A stretch of 64,000 nucleotides of DNA from GCA-002708315 sp963676635 (GCA_963676635.1 OY781105.1:3348001-3412000); one strand, 5' to 3'; shown: positions 8,684 to 19,296, counted from the first letter of the stretch. Program-made: numbers and translations. The notes: a model not told the origin generated them from the sequence alone.

Positions 8684-9202
8684 ATGACAAACGCAAATAT
8701 AAAACGTGTTAAATCCAGTGAGATTGAGTTTAAAGACAGACTGGTAAGCATTCAGAGAGTAACGAAGGTTACTAAAGGTGGTCGTACCTTCAGCTTTTCA
8801 GCAATTGTTGTTGTTGGAAATGAAAATGGAGTTGTAGGTTATGGTCTTGGTAAAGCAAAAGAAGTAACATCAGCAATTGCTAAAGGTATTGATGATGCTA
8901 AAAAACATCTTGTGAAAGTACCTGTGCTTAAGGGTACACTTCCCCATGAGCAAATTGGTAAATATAGCGGTGCGCGAGTATATATTCAGCCTGCTGCACC
9001 TGGTACTGGTGTGATTGCCGGTGGTGCTATGCGTGCTGTACTCGAAAGTGTTGGCGTTAAGGATGTGCTTGCTAAGTCTAAAGGATCTTCAAATCCTCAC
9101 TCTGTTGTAAAAGCAACTATCGATGCTCTTACTAAAATGAGGGATCCTTATACTGTTGCTCAGATGAGAGGTGTTGAATTAGATACTGTTTTTAACGGTT
9201 AA
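8684..9202 (+). CDS. rpsE: 30S ribosomal protein S5 (uS5)
   Basis: Decoding-accuracy and mRNA-entry protein, 172 residues. It has an N-terminal double-stranded RNA-binding-like part (RTFSFSAIVVVGNENGVVGY, then GLGKAKEV). The C-terminal part includes GTGVIAGGAMRAVLESVGVK and GSSNPHSVVKATIDAL. Confidence 0.98.
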   Translation: MTNANIKRVKSSEIEFKDRLVSIQRVTKVTKGGRTFSFSAIVVVGNENGVVGYGLGKAKEVTSAIAKGIDDAKKHLVKVPVLKGTLPHEQIGKYSGARVYIQPAAPGTGVIAGGAMRAVLESVGVKDVLAKSKGSSNPHSVVKATIDALTKMRDPYTVAQMRGVELDTVFNG

Positions 9203-9220
9203 TGTGTAAAATATAGCAGA

Positions 9221-9400
9221 ATGAAGAAAGTAAAAGTTACACAGGTAAGAAGTGCTATTAATAAGCCAAAAAGGCAAAAGTTAACACTTCAGGCTTTGGG
9301 AATTAAAAAGCTTAACAACCCCAAAGAACATACACTTACACCTCAGATTGAAGGTATGATTAATAAAGTTAAGCATTTAGTGAAAGTTGAAGAAATTTAA
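9221..9400 (+). CDS. rpmD: 50S ribosomal protein L30 (uL30)
   Basis: Small 50S protein of 59 residues, below many ORF length cut-offs. It starts MKKVKVTQVRSAINKPKRQK and continues LTLQALGIKKLNNPKEHTL, the standard L30 pattern. It lies 18 bases after rpsE and 11 before rplO, the expected position in the spc operon. Confidence 0.96.
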   Translation: MKKVKVTQVRSAINKPKRQKLTLQALGIKKLNNPKEHTLTPQIEGMINKVKHLVKVEEI

Positions 9401-9411
9401 AAATTATTATA

Positions 9412-9858
9412 ATGGATCTAAGTAGTCTTAAACCTGCAGATGGTTCTGTAAAGAACAAAAAGAGAATAGGGCGAGGCCAGGGTTCTGGTCGTGGTGGCAC
9501 TTCCACAAAAGGACATAAAGGTGCACAGTCGCGTTCGGGATATAAGCGTAAGCTTGGTTTTGAAGGTGGTCAGATGCCTCTCTACCGTAGAGTCCCGAAA
9601 TTTGGGTTTAAAAATATTAACCGTGTAGAGTACAGGGGAATAAACGTTCGTGATCTCCAGACCCTGGCGGAAAAGAAAAATATTTCTGAAATAAATATTG
9701 ATGTACTGATCGAAAATGGTATGGCTCGCAGGAATGACCGCGTTAAAATTTTAGGCGCTGGTGAACTTAAAGCTAAACTACAGGTTAGTGCTCATGGTTT
9801 TACTAAATCAGCACAGGCTGCCATTGAAGCACAGGGTGGTTCTGTAAATAAAATCTAA
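9412..9858 (+). CDS. rplO: 50S ribosomal protein L15 (uL15)
   Basis: Late-assembly 50S protein, 148 residues. The glycine/arginine-rich N-terminal arm GRGQGSGRGGTSTKGHKGAQ and the EGGQMPLYRRVPKFGF segment are diagnostic. secY starts five bases downstream. Confidence 0.98.
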   Translation: MDLSSLKPADGSVKNKKRIGRGQGSGRGGTSTKGHKGAQSRSGYKRKLGFEGGQMPLYRRVPKFGFKNINRVEYRGINVRDLQTLAEKKNISEINIDVLIENGMARRNDRVKILGAGELKAKLQVSAHGFTKSAQAAIEAQGGSVNKI

Positions 9859-9863
9859 AATAG

Positions 9864-11219
9864 ATGAAGAAGTTAATCGAAACCATTAGAAATATAAATA
9901 AAATTGATGAGTTGAGAAATAGAATTCTCTATACTCTTGGTATTATTTTGATCTATCGTTTAGGATCATATATCGTATTACCGGGTGTTGATCCTAATAT
10001 GCTTGCAAACCTTCAACAGCAAGGGCAGGGTGGTTTGATGGGACTGCTCAATATGTTCTCGGGTGGTGCTTTCTCAAATGCATCTATTTTTGCTTTGGGT
10101 ATTATGCCTTACATTTCAGCATCTATTGTTATTCAGTTGCTGGGTATGGCTATCCCATACTTCCAACGTTTACAACGTGAAGGTGAAAGCGGTCGTAGAA
10201 AAATTAATCAAATAACACGTTACTTAACTGTTATTATTGTTGCTCTTCAGGCTCCAGGTTATATTGCAAATCTTGTTTCGCAATTGCCGTCTGAAGCGAT
10301 TACTCCTTTTAATGCTGCTATTTCATCTCCACCTGTATTCTTCTGGGTTTCGTCTACAATAATATTGATCGCCGGTACGCTTTTCGTAATGTGGCTAGGT
10401 GAGAAAATTACAGATAAAGGTATTGGTAATGGTATTTCACTCATTATTATGATAGGTATCATTGCCCGATTGCCCAGTTCACTAGTTCAGGAATTTGCAT
10501 CTAAAATGGGTGCTTTTGGTGGTGGCCTTGTGTATTTCCTGTTGGAACTAGTAATTCTTGTTTTTGTTATCCTGTTTACAATTCTTCTCGTTCAGGGTAC
10601 GCGTCGTGTTCCTGTACAATATGCAAAACGAATTGTGGGTAATAAACAGTATGGTGGTGTGCGCCAGTATCTACCTCTGAAAGTTAATTCAGCTGGTGTT
10701 ATGCCTATTATATTTGCTCAGGCTATTATGTTCCTGCCTATTACTTTAGTAGGTTTCTCAGATTCTGAAACATTAACTGGATTTGCTGCAGCATTTGCTG
10801 ATTATACAGGATTCTGGTATAATTTCACTTTCTTTGTGATGATTATAGCATTTACTTATTTTTATACTGCTATAACCATTAATCCTAAGCAAATGGCTGA
10901 TGATCTTAAGAAAAATGGCGGATTTATCCCTGGTGTTAAACCTGGCAAAAAGACTGCTGAATATCTTGATAATATTCTGTCTCGTATAACACTACCTGGA
11001 TCAATATTCCTAGGGATTATAGCAATTATGCCTGCTTTCGCAATGTTAGCTGGTGTTAATTCTGGATTTGCGCAATTTTATGGTGGAACATCATTGTTGA
11101 TTCTTGTAGGTGTTGTTCTGGATACATTACAGCAAATTGAGAGTTATTTACTGATGCGTCATTATGATGGTCTGACGAAATCAGGTCGTATTAAGGGTAG
11201 ACCATCTTTTAACATGTAA
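9864..11219 (+). CDS. secY: Preprotein translocase subunit SecY
   Basis: Channel-forming subunit of the Sec translocon in the inner membrane, 451 residues, through which signal-peptide proteins are exported. These include all T9SS cargo in this window, which must cross the inner membrane by Sec first. About ten hydrophobic segments are visible. Family motifs include EGESGRRKINQITRYLTV near residue 110 and TDKGIGNGISLIIM near 190; the C-terminus has SYLLMRHYDGL. It sits between rplO and map as in most bacteria. Confidence 0.98.
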   Translation: MKKLIETIRNINKIDELRNRILYTLGIILIYRLGSYIVLPGVDPNMLANLQQQGQGGLMGLLNMFSGGAFSNASIFALGIMPYISASIVIQLLGMAIPYFQRLQREGESGRRKINQITRYLTVIIVALQAPGYIANLVSQLPSEAITPFNAAISSPPVFFWVSSTIILIAGTLFVMWLGEKITDKGIGNGISLIIMIGIIARLPSSLVQEFASKMGAFGGGLVYFLLELVILVFVILFTILLVQGTRRVPVQYAKRIVGNKQYGGVRQYLPLKVNSAGVMPIIFAQAIMFLPITLVGFSDSETLTGFAAAFADYTGFWYNFTFFVMIIAFTYFYTAITINPKQMADDLKKNGGFIPGVKPGKKTAEYLDNILSRITLPGSIFLGIIAIMPAFAMLAGVNSGFAQFYGGTSLLILVGVVLDTLQQIESYLLMRHYDGLTKSGRIKGRPSFNM

Positions 11220-11237
11220 TTCATTTTTCATCGTTTT

Positions 11238-12014
11238 ATGATATATATTAAAACAGAAGAAGAAGTTGAATTACAACGACAGAGTTCTTTACTTGTTGGA
11301 AAAACTTTAGCCGAAGTAGCTAAGATTATTGAACCTGGTGTCCTTACTAGTAAATTGGATAAGGTTGCTGAAACATTTATTCGTGATAATGGAGCGGTAC
11401 CTGGATTTAAAGGATATGGTGGTTTTCCCGCAACATTATGTATCTCAGTAAATGATGAGGTTGTACATGGTATTCCGGGAAATAGAGTCCTAAATGATGG
11501 AGATATTGTTTCTATTGATTGTGGTACTTTAATGAATGAATTCTATGGTGATTCAGCTTATACTTTTGCTGTTGGTGATGTTGATTCCGAGGTGCTTTTG
11601 CTTCTTGAAAGAACAAAAGAATCTCTTTATTTGGGAATTGAGCAGGCAATTGTGGGTAAGAGAATAGGTGATATTGGTTACGCTGTTCAGAATTTTGTGG
11701 AAAGTTTTGGCTATTCGGTTGTGAGAGATTTGGTAGGACATGGTGTTGGCAGAAATCTGCATGAGAAGCCAGAAGTGCCAAATTACGGTAGAAGAGGATC
11801 AGGGATAAAGTTAAAATCAGGAATGTGTCTGGCTATTGAGCCTATGATTAACCTTGGTGTTAAAAATGTAGTGCAAAATAATGATGGCTGGACAATCCGT
11901 ACTGCTGACTCTAAGCCTTCTGCTCATTTTGAGCATGATGTTGTTGTCAGGAACGGAAAAGCTGATATTCTTTCAACTTTTGAATATATTGAGGAAGTGT
12001 TGTCAAAAAAATAA
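11238..12014 (+). CDS. map: Methionine aminopeptidase, type I
   Basis: Removes the initiator methionine from new proteins in the cytoplasm, 258 residues. The five metal ligands of the family are visible in context: the two aspartates in SIDCGTLMNEFYGDSAYTF, the histidine in GHGVGRNLHEKPEVPNYG, and the glutamates in AIEPMINLG and FEHDVVV. It lies 18 bases after secY and 8 before infA. The N-terminal zinc-finger extension found in some type I enzymes is absent. Confidence 0.97.
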   Translation: MIYIKTEEEVELQRQSSLLVGKTLAEVAKIIEPGVLTSKLDKVAETFIRDNGAVPGFKGYGGFPATLCISVNDEVVHGIPGNRVLNDGDIVSIDCGTLMNEFYGDSAYTFAVGDVDSEVLLLLERTKESLYLGIEQAIVGKRIGDIGYAVQNFVESFGYSVVRDLVGHGVGRNLHEKPEVPNYGRRGSGIKLKSGMCLAIEPMINLGVKNVVQNNDGWTIRTADSKPSAHFEHDVVVRNGKADILSTFEYIEEVLSKK

Positions 12015-12022
12015 TATATTAT

Positions 12023-12241
12023 ATGGCTAAACAGAAGTCGATAGAACTTGATGGAACAGTAATTGAATCTCTCGGAAATGCTATGTTTCGGGTTGAACTG
12101 GAAAATGGGCACATAATTATAGCTCACATTTCTGGTAAAATGCGGATGCATTATATTAAAATATTACCAGGCGATAAAGTAAAATTGGAAATGTCGCCTT
12201 ATGACTTGACTAAAGGTAGAATTACATTCAGATACAAATAG
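12023..12241 (+). CDS. infA: Translation initiation factor IF-1
   Basis: Single OB-fold factor binding the 30S A site during initiation, 72 residues, the usual length. It has QKSIELDGTVIESLGNAMF at the front and ILPGDKVKLEMSPYDLTKGR at the end. It is followed after eight bases by rpmJ. Confidence 0.98.
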   Translation: MAKQKSIELDGTVIESLGNAMFRVELENGHIIIAHISGKMRMHYIKILPGDKVKLEMSPYDLTKGRITFRYK

Positions 12242-12249
12242 AAATAACG

Positions 12250-12366
12250 ATGAAGATAAGAGCATCTATAAAGAAGAGAACACCTGACGACAAAATTGTT
12301 CGTCGTAAAGGAAGATTGTATATTATAAACAAAAAGAACCCTAAGTATAAGCAAAAACAAGGGTAA
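12250..12366 (+). CDS. rpmJ: 50S ribosomal protein L36, form without zinc ligands (bL36)
   Basis: Very small 50S protein of 38 residues, easily missed by ORF length limits. The sequence MKIRASIKKRTPDDKIVRRK continues into GRLYIINKKNPKYKQKQG, the usual L36 layout. The C-C-C-H zinc ligands of the classical form are all absent; the position that often holds the first cysteine reads aspartate (TPDDK). It lies between infA and rpsM, as in most bacteria. Confidence 0.96.
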   Translation: MKIRASIKKRTPDDKIVRRKGRLYIINKKNPKYKQKQG

Positions 12367-12402
12367 CCTGTTATTGTTAAATGCTGATAAAAAATAATAA
12401 TT

Positions 12403-12780
12403 ATGGCTAGAATTGCAGGAGTAGATATCCCAAACAACAAAAGAGGAGAAATAGCTTTGACTTATATCTATGGTGTTGGCAGAAGCACAGCGCAGGATAT
12501 TTTAACAAAAGCTGAAGTGGATTGGAATGTTAAAGCCGGAGATTGGACTGATGAGCAACAAAATACAATTCGTAATGTCATCAGTGAAAATTTAACAGTT
12601 GAAGGTGAATTACGTTCAGAAACGCAAATGAACATTAAACGTTTAATGGACATTGGAACTTACAGAGGTATAAGACATCGTCTTGGATTACCATTAAGAG
12701 GTCAGAATACTAAAAATAACGCCCGTACACGTAAAGGACGTAAGAAAACTGTTGCCAATAAGAAAATGGCTCCGAAATAA
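12403..12780 (+). CDS. rpsM: 30S ribosomal protein S13 (uS13)
   Basis: Head protein contacting the P-site tRNA and the 50S subunit, 125 residues. ARIAGVDIPNNKRGEIALTY and YGVGRSTAQDIL form the helix-hairpin region. The basic tail includes RHRLGLPLRGQNTKNNARTR. It is the first gene of the alpha-type segment. Confidence 0.98.
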   Translation: MARIAGVDIPNNKRGEIALTYIYGVGRSTAQDILTKAEVDWNVKAGDWTDEQQNTIRNVISENLTVEGELRSETQMNIKRLMDIGTYRGIRHRLGLPLRGQNTKNNARTRKGRKKTVANKKMAPK

Positions 12781-12819
12781 TAGTTAATAATCAATTCATA
12801 GTCTAGTAAATTTAGAAGT

Positions 12820-13209
12820 ATGGCACAAAGGACCAGAAATCAAAAGAAAAGAGTAGTAAAAGTTGAGCCAAGTGGTAATGCATATATTAAAGCTTCTTTT
12901 AATAATATCATTATTTCTTTGACTAACGAAACAGGTCAGGTTATTTCTTGGGCGTCAGCTGGTAAGATGGGATTTAAAGGTTCCAAGAAAAATACCCCTT
13001 ATGCTGCTCAGATGGCAGCTACCGACTGTTCAAAAACAGCATATGATCTGGGGCTAAGAAAAGTAAAAGTATATGTAAAAGGACCTGGAGCTGGTAGGGA
13101 ATCAGCTATTAGAACAATCCATTCATCAGGTATTGAAGTAACAGAAATTGTTGACGTTACTCCTATGCCACATAACGGATGTCGTCCTCCTAAACGTAGA
13201 AGGGTATAA
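12820..13209 (+). CDS. rpsK: 30S ribosomal protein S11 (uS11)
   Basis: Platform protein of the 30S subunit, 129 residues. The GPGAGRESAIRTIHSSGIEV motif and the C-terminal TPMPHNGCRPPKRRRV are diagnostic. Confidence 0.98.
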   Translation: MAQRTRNQKKRVVKVEPSGNAYIKASFNNIIISLTNETGQVISWASAGKMGFKGSKKNTPYAAQMAATDCSKTAYDLGLRKVKVYVKGPGAGRESAIRTIHSSGIEVTEIVDVTPMPHNGCRPPKRRRV

Positions 13210-13235
13210 CTTATAACCGAGAAAAAATCTAAGCT

Positions 13236-13841
13236 ATGGCAAGATATACAGGACCAAAGTCCAAGATCGCACGTAAATTTAACGATCCTATTTATGGACC
13301 GGATAAATTCCTTGAAAAAAAGGCATTCCCTCCGGGACAACATGGTGCGAATAAAAGAAGAAAGAAACAATCAGAGTACGGTATTCAGCTTCAGGAAAAA
13401 CAAAAAGCTAAATATACTTATGGAATTCTTGAAAAACAATTCCGTAATATTTTTAAAACGGCCTCACGTAAGAAGGGTATTACAGGTGAAAACCTTCTCA
13501 AACTAATCGAAGCACGTTTGGATAATACTGTTTTCAGATTAGGTATTGCTCCTACTCGTTCGGCTGCACGTCAACTTGTTTCTCACCGTCACATAACTGT
13601 TAATGGTGAAATCGTAAACATTCCATCTTTCTCTCTTAAAGAAGGTGATATTGTGGGTGTTCGTGAGAAGTCGAAAAGTATGGTTGTAATCAGCGAATCA
13701 CTTGAAAGTCCACATAAAAGCTTTTCATGGCTGGAATGGGATAGTGAAAAACTCCAGGGAAAATTCCTTAATTATCCTCCTCGTGAAGAAATTCCTGAGA
13801 ATATAAAGGAACAACTTATTGTAGAGTTGTACTCTAAATAA
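13236..13841 (+). CDS. rpsD: 30S ribosomal protein S4 (uS4)
   Basis: Primary 16S-binding protein at the 30S body, 201 residues. It starts ARYTGPKSKIARKFNDPIYG; the four N-terminal cysteines of the zinc form are absent. The S4 RNA-binding domain is visible at RLDNTVFRLGIAPTRSAARQ and LVSHRHITVNGEIVNIPS. The next gene, rpoA, starts 41 bases downstream. Confidence 0.98.
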   Translation: MARYTGPKSKIARKFNDPIYGPDKFLEKKAFPPGQHGANKRRKKQSEYGIQLQEKQKAKYTYGILEKQFRNIFKTASRKKGITGENLLKLIEARLDNTVFRLGIAPTRSAARQLVSHRHITVNGEIVNIPSFSLKEGDIVGVREKSKSMVVISESLESPHKSFSWLEWDSEKLQGKFLNYPPREEIPENIKEQLIVELYSK

Positions 13842-13882
13842 TAAATTACTATTTTCGATAATTTTAAAGTTAAAGATAAATT

Positions 13883-14875
13883 ATGGCAATTTTAGCATTT
13901 CAGAAACCCGATAAGGTTATAATGAATGAAGCCGATGAATTCCACGGAATCTTTGAATTCCGTCCGCTGGAACCGGGATTCGGTATTACAATCGGTAATG
14001 CCCTCAGACGAATTCTACTATCATCACTCGAAGGATTTGCCATTACATCTGTGAAAATTGATGGCGTTGTTCATGAATTTTCTACCATTAAAGGTGTGGT
14101 GGAAGATGTAACGGAGATTATTCTTAATTTGAAAAAAATCCGATTTAAGCAGCAAATACAAAGTGAGAATAGTGAAAAGGTCAATATAATTATCGGCGAT
14201 CAGGAAGTGTTTAATGCTGGCGATATTAATAAATTTTTGTCTGTATTTCAGGTGCTTAACCCTGAAGAAGTTATTTGCCACCTTGATCCATCTGTGAAAC
14301 TGAGCCTCGAATTAACAATTAAAAAAGGCAGAGGATACGTTCCTGCTGAAGAAAATGTTGACGAGGAAGCTTTAGTGGGAACCATTGCAATTGACTCAAT
14401 TCACACTCCTATTAAAAATGTTAATTTTCATGTTGAGAATTTCAGAGTTGAACAAAAAACTGACTATGAAAAACTCGTGATTGAAATAAAAACTGATGGG
14501 TCAATTCATCCTAAGGATGCTCTGAAGGAAGCCGCAAAGATATTGATTCATCATTTTATGCTTTTCTCCGATGAGAAAATTACTCTCGAAACAGAAGAAA
14601 AATCTGTTAATGAGGAATTTGATGAAAATACATTACATGTACGTCAATTGCTTAAATCTAAGCTCGTTGACTTGGATCTTTCAGTTCGCGCTCTGAACTG
14701 TCTTAAGGCAGCAGATGTGGAAACACTTGGCGAATTGGTAGCTTATAATAGAAATGACCTCCTCAAGTTTAGAAACTTTGGTAAGAAATCTCTTACTGAA
14801 CTTGATCAGCTTGTGGCTCAGAAGGGTCTTGAGTTTGGTATGAATACAGCGAAATATAAATTGGATAAGGATTAA
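13883..14875 (+). CDS. rpoA: RNA polymerase subunit alpha
   Basis: Assembly platform of RNA polymerase, 330 residues. The N-terminal dimerisation domain contains FGITIGNALRRILLSSLEG and IKGVVEDVTEIILNLK. A linker near residues 235-255 precedes the C-terminal domain, with its helix-hairpin-helix core (NCLKAADVETLGELVAYNRN and FGKKSLTELDQLV) that contacts upstream DNA and regulators. It lies five bases before rplQ. Confidence 0.98.
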   Translation: MAILAFQKPDKVIMNEADEFHGIFEFRPLEPGFGITIGNALRRILLSSLEGFAITSVKIDGVVHEFSTIKGVVEDVTEIILNLKKIRFKQQIQSENSEKVNIIIGDQEVFNAGDINKFLSVFQVLNPEEVICHLDPSVKLSLELTIKKGRGYVPAEENVDEEALVGTIAIDSIHTPIKNVNFHVENFRVEQKTDYEKLVIEIKTDGSIHPKDALKEAAKILIHHFMLFSDEKITLETEEKSVNEEFDENTLHVRQLLKSKLVDLDLSVRALNCLKAADVETLGELVAYNRNDLLKFRNFGKKSLTELDQLVAQKGLEFGMNTAKYKLDKD

Positions 14876-14880
14876 GCGAG

Positions 14881-15459
14881 ATGAGACACAAAAAGAGTTT
14901 TAACCATTTAGGTAGAACATCCACACACAGGAAAGCAATGCTTTCAAATATGGCAACATCGTTGATTATTAATAAACGAATTACTACAACCCTCGCAAAA
15001 GCTAAGGCTCTTAGAGGATATGTTGAGCCACTTATTACTAAATCTAAAAATGATACAACTCATTCCCGTAGGGTGGTATTTAGTTACCTGCAGGATAAAG
15101 ATGCTGTATCTGAATTATTTAGAGAAGTTTCAACCAAAGTTGCTGACAGACCTGGTGGATATACACGTATTATTAAATTAGGTAGTAGACTTGGCGACAG
15201 TGCTGAAATGGCTATGATTGAGTTGGTTGATTATAATGAAAACCTTCTTGCTGAGAAAACTGCTAAGAAAAAATCAACTCGCCGACGTCGTGGTGGTGGA
15301 TCTAAAAAAACTACTGAAGATGCTCCAGTGGATGTTGTAAAGACTGAAGCTCCTGTTGCAGAAGCAGAAGTTGTTGAAGAAAAATCAGAAGCAGAAGTTA
15401 CTGATAATTCAAATTCCGATTCTGCATCAGATGAAACATCTGATGTTGAAAAAAAATAG
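14881..15459 (+). CDS. rplQ: 50S ribosomal protein L17 with long acidic tail (bL17)
   Basis: 50S protein near the tunnel exit and last gene of the cluster, 192 residues. The first ~120 residues are ordinary L17 (MRHKKSFNHLGRTSTHRKAM and DRPGGYTRIIKLGSRLGDSA). They are followed by a basic stretch (KKKSTRRRRGGGSKK) and about 55 residues rich in Ala, Glu, Val, Asp and Ser, ending in VEKK. E. coli L17 stops near residue 127, so the tail is an addition. Some Bacteroidota L17 proteins are extended in this way. It is probably disordered. Confidence 0.97.
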   Translation: MRHKKSFNHLGRTSTHRKAMLSNMATSLIINKRITTTLAKAKALRGYVEPLITKSKNDTTHSRRVVFSYLQDKDAVSELFREVSTKVADRPGGYTRIIKLGSRLGDSAEMAMIELVDYNENLLAEKTAKKKSTRRRRGGGSKKTTEDAPVDVVKTEAPVAEAEVVEEKSEAEVTDNSNSDSASDETSDVEKK

Positions 15460-15490
15460 GAATAGATAATATTTCTTCTTACTTTATGAG

Positions 15491-15528
15491 AAGGATGATA
15501 ATCGTTAGGTTATCATCCTTTTTTTTTA
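15491..15528 (+). terminator. Terminator of the ribosomal protein cluster
   Basis: A perfect 11-bp stem (AAGGATGATAA / TTATCATCCTT) with an 8-base loop is followed by a run of T. It lies 31 bases after the rplQ stop. Confidence 0.93.
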
Positions 15529-15677
15529 TTTTCTATGCAATCGTTTTAAATTGCATAATGAAGACGATTGTGTTAATAAGATATGATTTTCAGATAAATA
15601 ATAGCTTTCATATTAAAGAAATAAATGGGTTTTATTAAAAAAATGGTATTTTCGCGCAACATTAAAAATTAAAGAAT

Positions 15678-16967
15678 ATGAGTCAAATTACAGGAATACA
15701 CGGAAGACAAATTCTGGATTCAAGAGGAAACCCTACTGTTGAAGTAGATGTTTATACAGCAAGTGGAATCGTAGGAAGAGCTGCAGTGCCTTCTGGAGCA
15801 TCGACAGGTGTTCATGAAGCTGTTGAATTGCGTGACCAGGATAAAGATACATATCTGGGTAAAGGTGTTCTTAAAGCAGTTCAGAATGTAAACAATATTC
15901 TGTCTGAAGAACTTAATGGCTATTATGTTACTGATCAGGTTGAGATTGATAAAAGAATGATCGAAATTGATGGTACTGAAAATAAAGGAAATCTTGGTGC
16001 TAACGCCATTCTTGGTGTTTCTCTTGCAATTGCTCATGCTGCTGCTCAAGAAACAAATCAACATCTATTTAGATATATAGGTGGTGTTAATGCTAAGATG
16101 TTACCTATTCCAATGATGAATATCTTAAACGGTGGTTCTCATGCTGATAATAGTATAGATTTTCAGGAATTTATGATTATGCCTGTTGGCGCTGCTAACT
16201 TTAATCAGGCGTTGAAAATGGGTGCTGAAGTATTTCATAACCTTAAGGCTGTGCTGAAAAACCTTGGCTATTCAACTAATGTTGGTGATGAAGGTGGTTT
16301 TGCTCCTAATCTTAAATCAAATGAAGAAGCAATTCAGGTTGTGCTTAAAGCGATTGAGGCTGCTGGTTACAAACCAGGTGAAGATATTTACATAGCTCTT
16401 GACCCAGCATCATCTGAATATTTTATTCCTGAAGAGAATGTCTATCATCTTAAATGGTCTACTGGTGATAAACTTACTCCAGCAGAAATGGTTGATTATT
16501 GGGATAATTGGACAAAAAAATATCCTGTTATTTCTATCGAAGATGGTATGGCTGAAGATGACTGGGATGGTTGGAAACTCATGACGAACAAAATGGGTGA
16601 TCGTGTTCAGTTGGTTGGTGATGACCTTTTTGTTACTAATACAAAACGTTTAAGCGATGGTATAAAGAAAGGTGTTGGAAACTCTATTTTAATTAAGGTT
16701 AATCAGATTGGTACTTTAACTGAGACTATTGACGCTGTGACAATGGCAAATCGTAGTGGTTATACTGCTGTTATTAGTCACCGTTCAGGTGAAACAGAGG
16801 ATGTGACTATTGCAGATTTAGCAGTTGCTCTCAACTCTGGATTAATCAAAACCGGATCTGCAAGCCGTACTGACCGTATTGCTAAATACAATCAGTTACT
16901 TCGTATTGAAGAATTACTTGGTGATTCTGCATGTTATTTGGGTAAAGATTTTAAGTTTATCAAATAA
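15678..16967 (+). CDS. eno: Enolase
   Basis: Glycolytic 2-phosphoglycerate dehydratase in the cytoplasm, 429 residues, normal length. Visible signatures are DSRGNPTVEVDV at the N-terminus, the mobile active-site loop GASTGVHEAVELRD (Ser-Gly-Ala-Ser-Thr loop), the metal-binding region around SIEDGMAEDDWDGWK and LVGDDLFVTN, and the catalytic lysine and histidine region ILIKVNQIGTLTET / SHRSGETEDVTIADLAV. It stands alone between two terminators and so has its own promoter. A partial -7 motif, TATTTTCG at 15647-15654, is the best candidate. Confidence 0.99.
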   Translation: MSQITGIHGRQILDSRGNPTVEVDVYTASGIVGRAAVPSGASTGVHEAVELRDQDKDTYLGKGVLKAVQNVNNILSEELNGYYVTDQVEIDKRMIEIDGTENKGNLGANAILGVSLAIAHAAAQETNQHLFRYIGGVNAKMLPIPMMNILNGGSHADNSIDFQEFMIMPVGAANFNQALKMGAEVFHNLKAVLKNLGYSTNVGDEGGFAPNLKSNEEAIQVVLKAIEAAGYKPGEDIYIALDPASSEYFIPEENVYHLKWSTGDKLTPAEMVDYWDNWTKKYPVISIEDGMAEDDWDGWKLMTNKMGDRVQLVGDDLFVTNTKRLSDGIKKGVGNSILIKVNQIGTLTETIDAVTMANRSGYTAVISHRSGETEDVTIADLAVALNSGLIKTGSASRTDRIAKYNQLLRIEELLGDSACYLGKDFKFIK

Positions 16968-16986
16968 TTTCATTTAAGCTTTAGAG

Positions 16987-17017
16987 AAAAGTCTGGCTTT
17001 TAGTCAGACTTTTTTTA
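16987..17017 (+). terminator. Terminator of eno
   Basis: A hairpin (AAAAGTCTG / CAGACTTTT, extendable inward with a G-T pair) is followed by seven T. It lies about 20 bases after the enolase stop. Confidence 0.9.
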
Positions 17018-17239
17018 TTTACGTAAAATATGAATACCTTATATATATATATAATAGGAGTAGTTCTGAATGCTAAATTTCACGAAACTTCTCATAATAG
17101 ATTTGCTTTGTTGTATTGATGATGCAAATTTGTATTAGATATTCAAAAAAACTGAAAATTATATGTGACATTAATCACCAGATAACTAGTTAGATAGTAT
17201 TAATGTCAAATTAAGATTAAAAAAAACTCAACAAAAAAG
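17018..17239. other. Gene-free region before the rRNA promoters
   Basis: A/T-rich sequence with a short TA repeat at 17041-17053. I see no gene, RNA or clear hairpin here. It is probably the upstream promoter region of the rRNA operon. Confidence 0.6.
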
Positions 17240-17269
17240 TTGCAAGGAAAGAAAAAAGGAGTACTTTTG
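17240..17269 (+). promoter_or_regulatory. rRNA promoter P1 (Bacteroidota type)
   Basis: TTG at 17240-17242, a 19-base spacer, then TACTTTTG at 17262-17269. This matches the Bacteroidota sigma-70-type consensus TTTG / TAnnTTTG. The region upstream is A-rich. It lies about 360 bases before the 16S gene. Confidence 0.8.
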
Positions 17270-17405
17270 CCGCTCGTTTGATACGAACAGTTCATAAAAA
17301 TAGTGAGAGTAATACAGCCACAGGAGGGAGAAAGAGGAAAACAGGAGTGGCAGAACGGTCAAAAGAGAGAGTTTAAAAAAAGATTAAATTTTTTTACAAA
17401 AAGGC

Positions 17406-17435
17406 TTGTTTGGAATAAAAAAAGTATTACTTTTG
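17406..17435 (+). promoter_or_regulatory. rRNA promoter P2 (Bacteroidota type)
   Basis: TTG at 17406-17408, a 19-base spacer, then TACTTTTG at 17428-17435. It has the same hexamer-like elements and exactly the same spacing as P1. It lies about 195 bases before the 16S gene. Tandem promoters are the rule for rRNA operons. Confidence 0.8.
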
Positions 17436-17629
17436 CAACCCCGTTCAAATGGGGAAAACAAGAAGAAAAGAGCCGTGATAGAGCGGCGAGTTCATAGACA
17501 TAATGAAGCCAAGCCAAGTAAAGGAACACATACCCCTGTTTTGAGATAAACAGGAAAAGATAGCAACCTTTTGTCAGGATCTTGAAAGCATATAAAACAT
17601 TCTTTTGAAAAAAAGGACAAACAATATAC

Positions 17630-19148
<1,519 letters not shown>

Positions 19149-19296
19149 TGGAGAGATCAGAGGCATAAGGTAAAAGCAAAAAGAGTATGTGAGAGATTAC
19201 ATTGGTTTGGCATTCATTTTTTAAAGAGTTCAGGAGAAGGGCAATTCCTTATAGTAGATTGTCAGAAGCTATAACGGAAAGGCTACCGGGTGATAG

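Noticed and set aside
17041..17060. A TA repeat followed by ATAATAGGAGT that also occurs near 43806
   Set aside because: The second copy is inside the protease coding sequence, and the match is mostly a TA run, so it is likely chance.
17303..17497. 64-codon frame in the rRNA leader
   Set aside because: It spans the second rRNA promoter and has no recognisable protein features.
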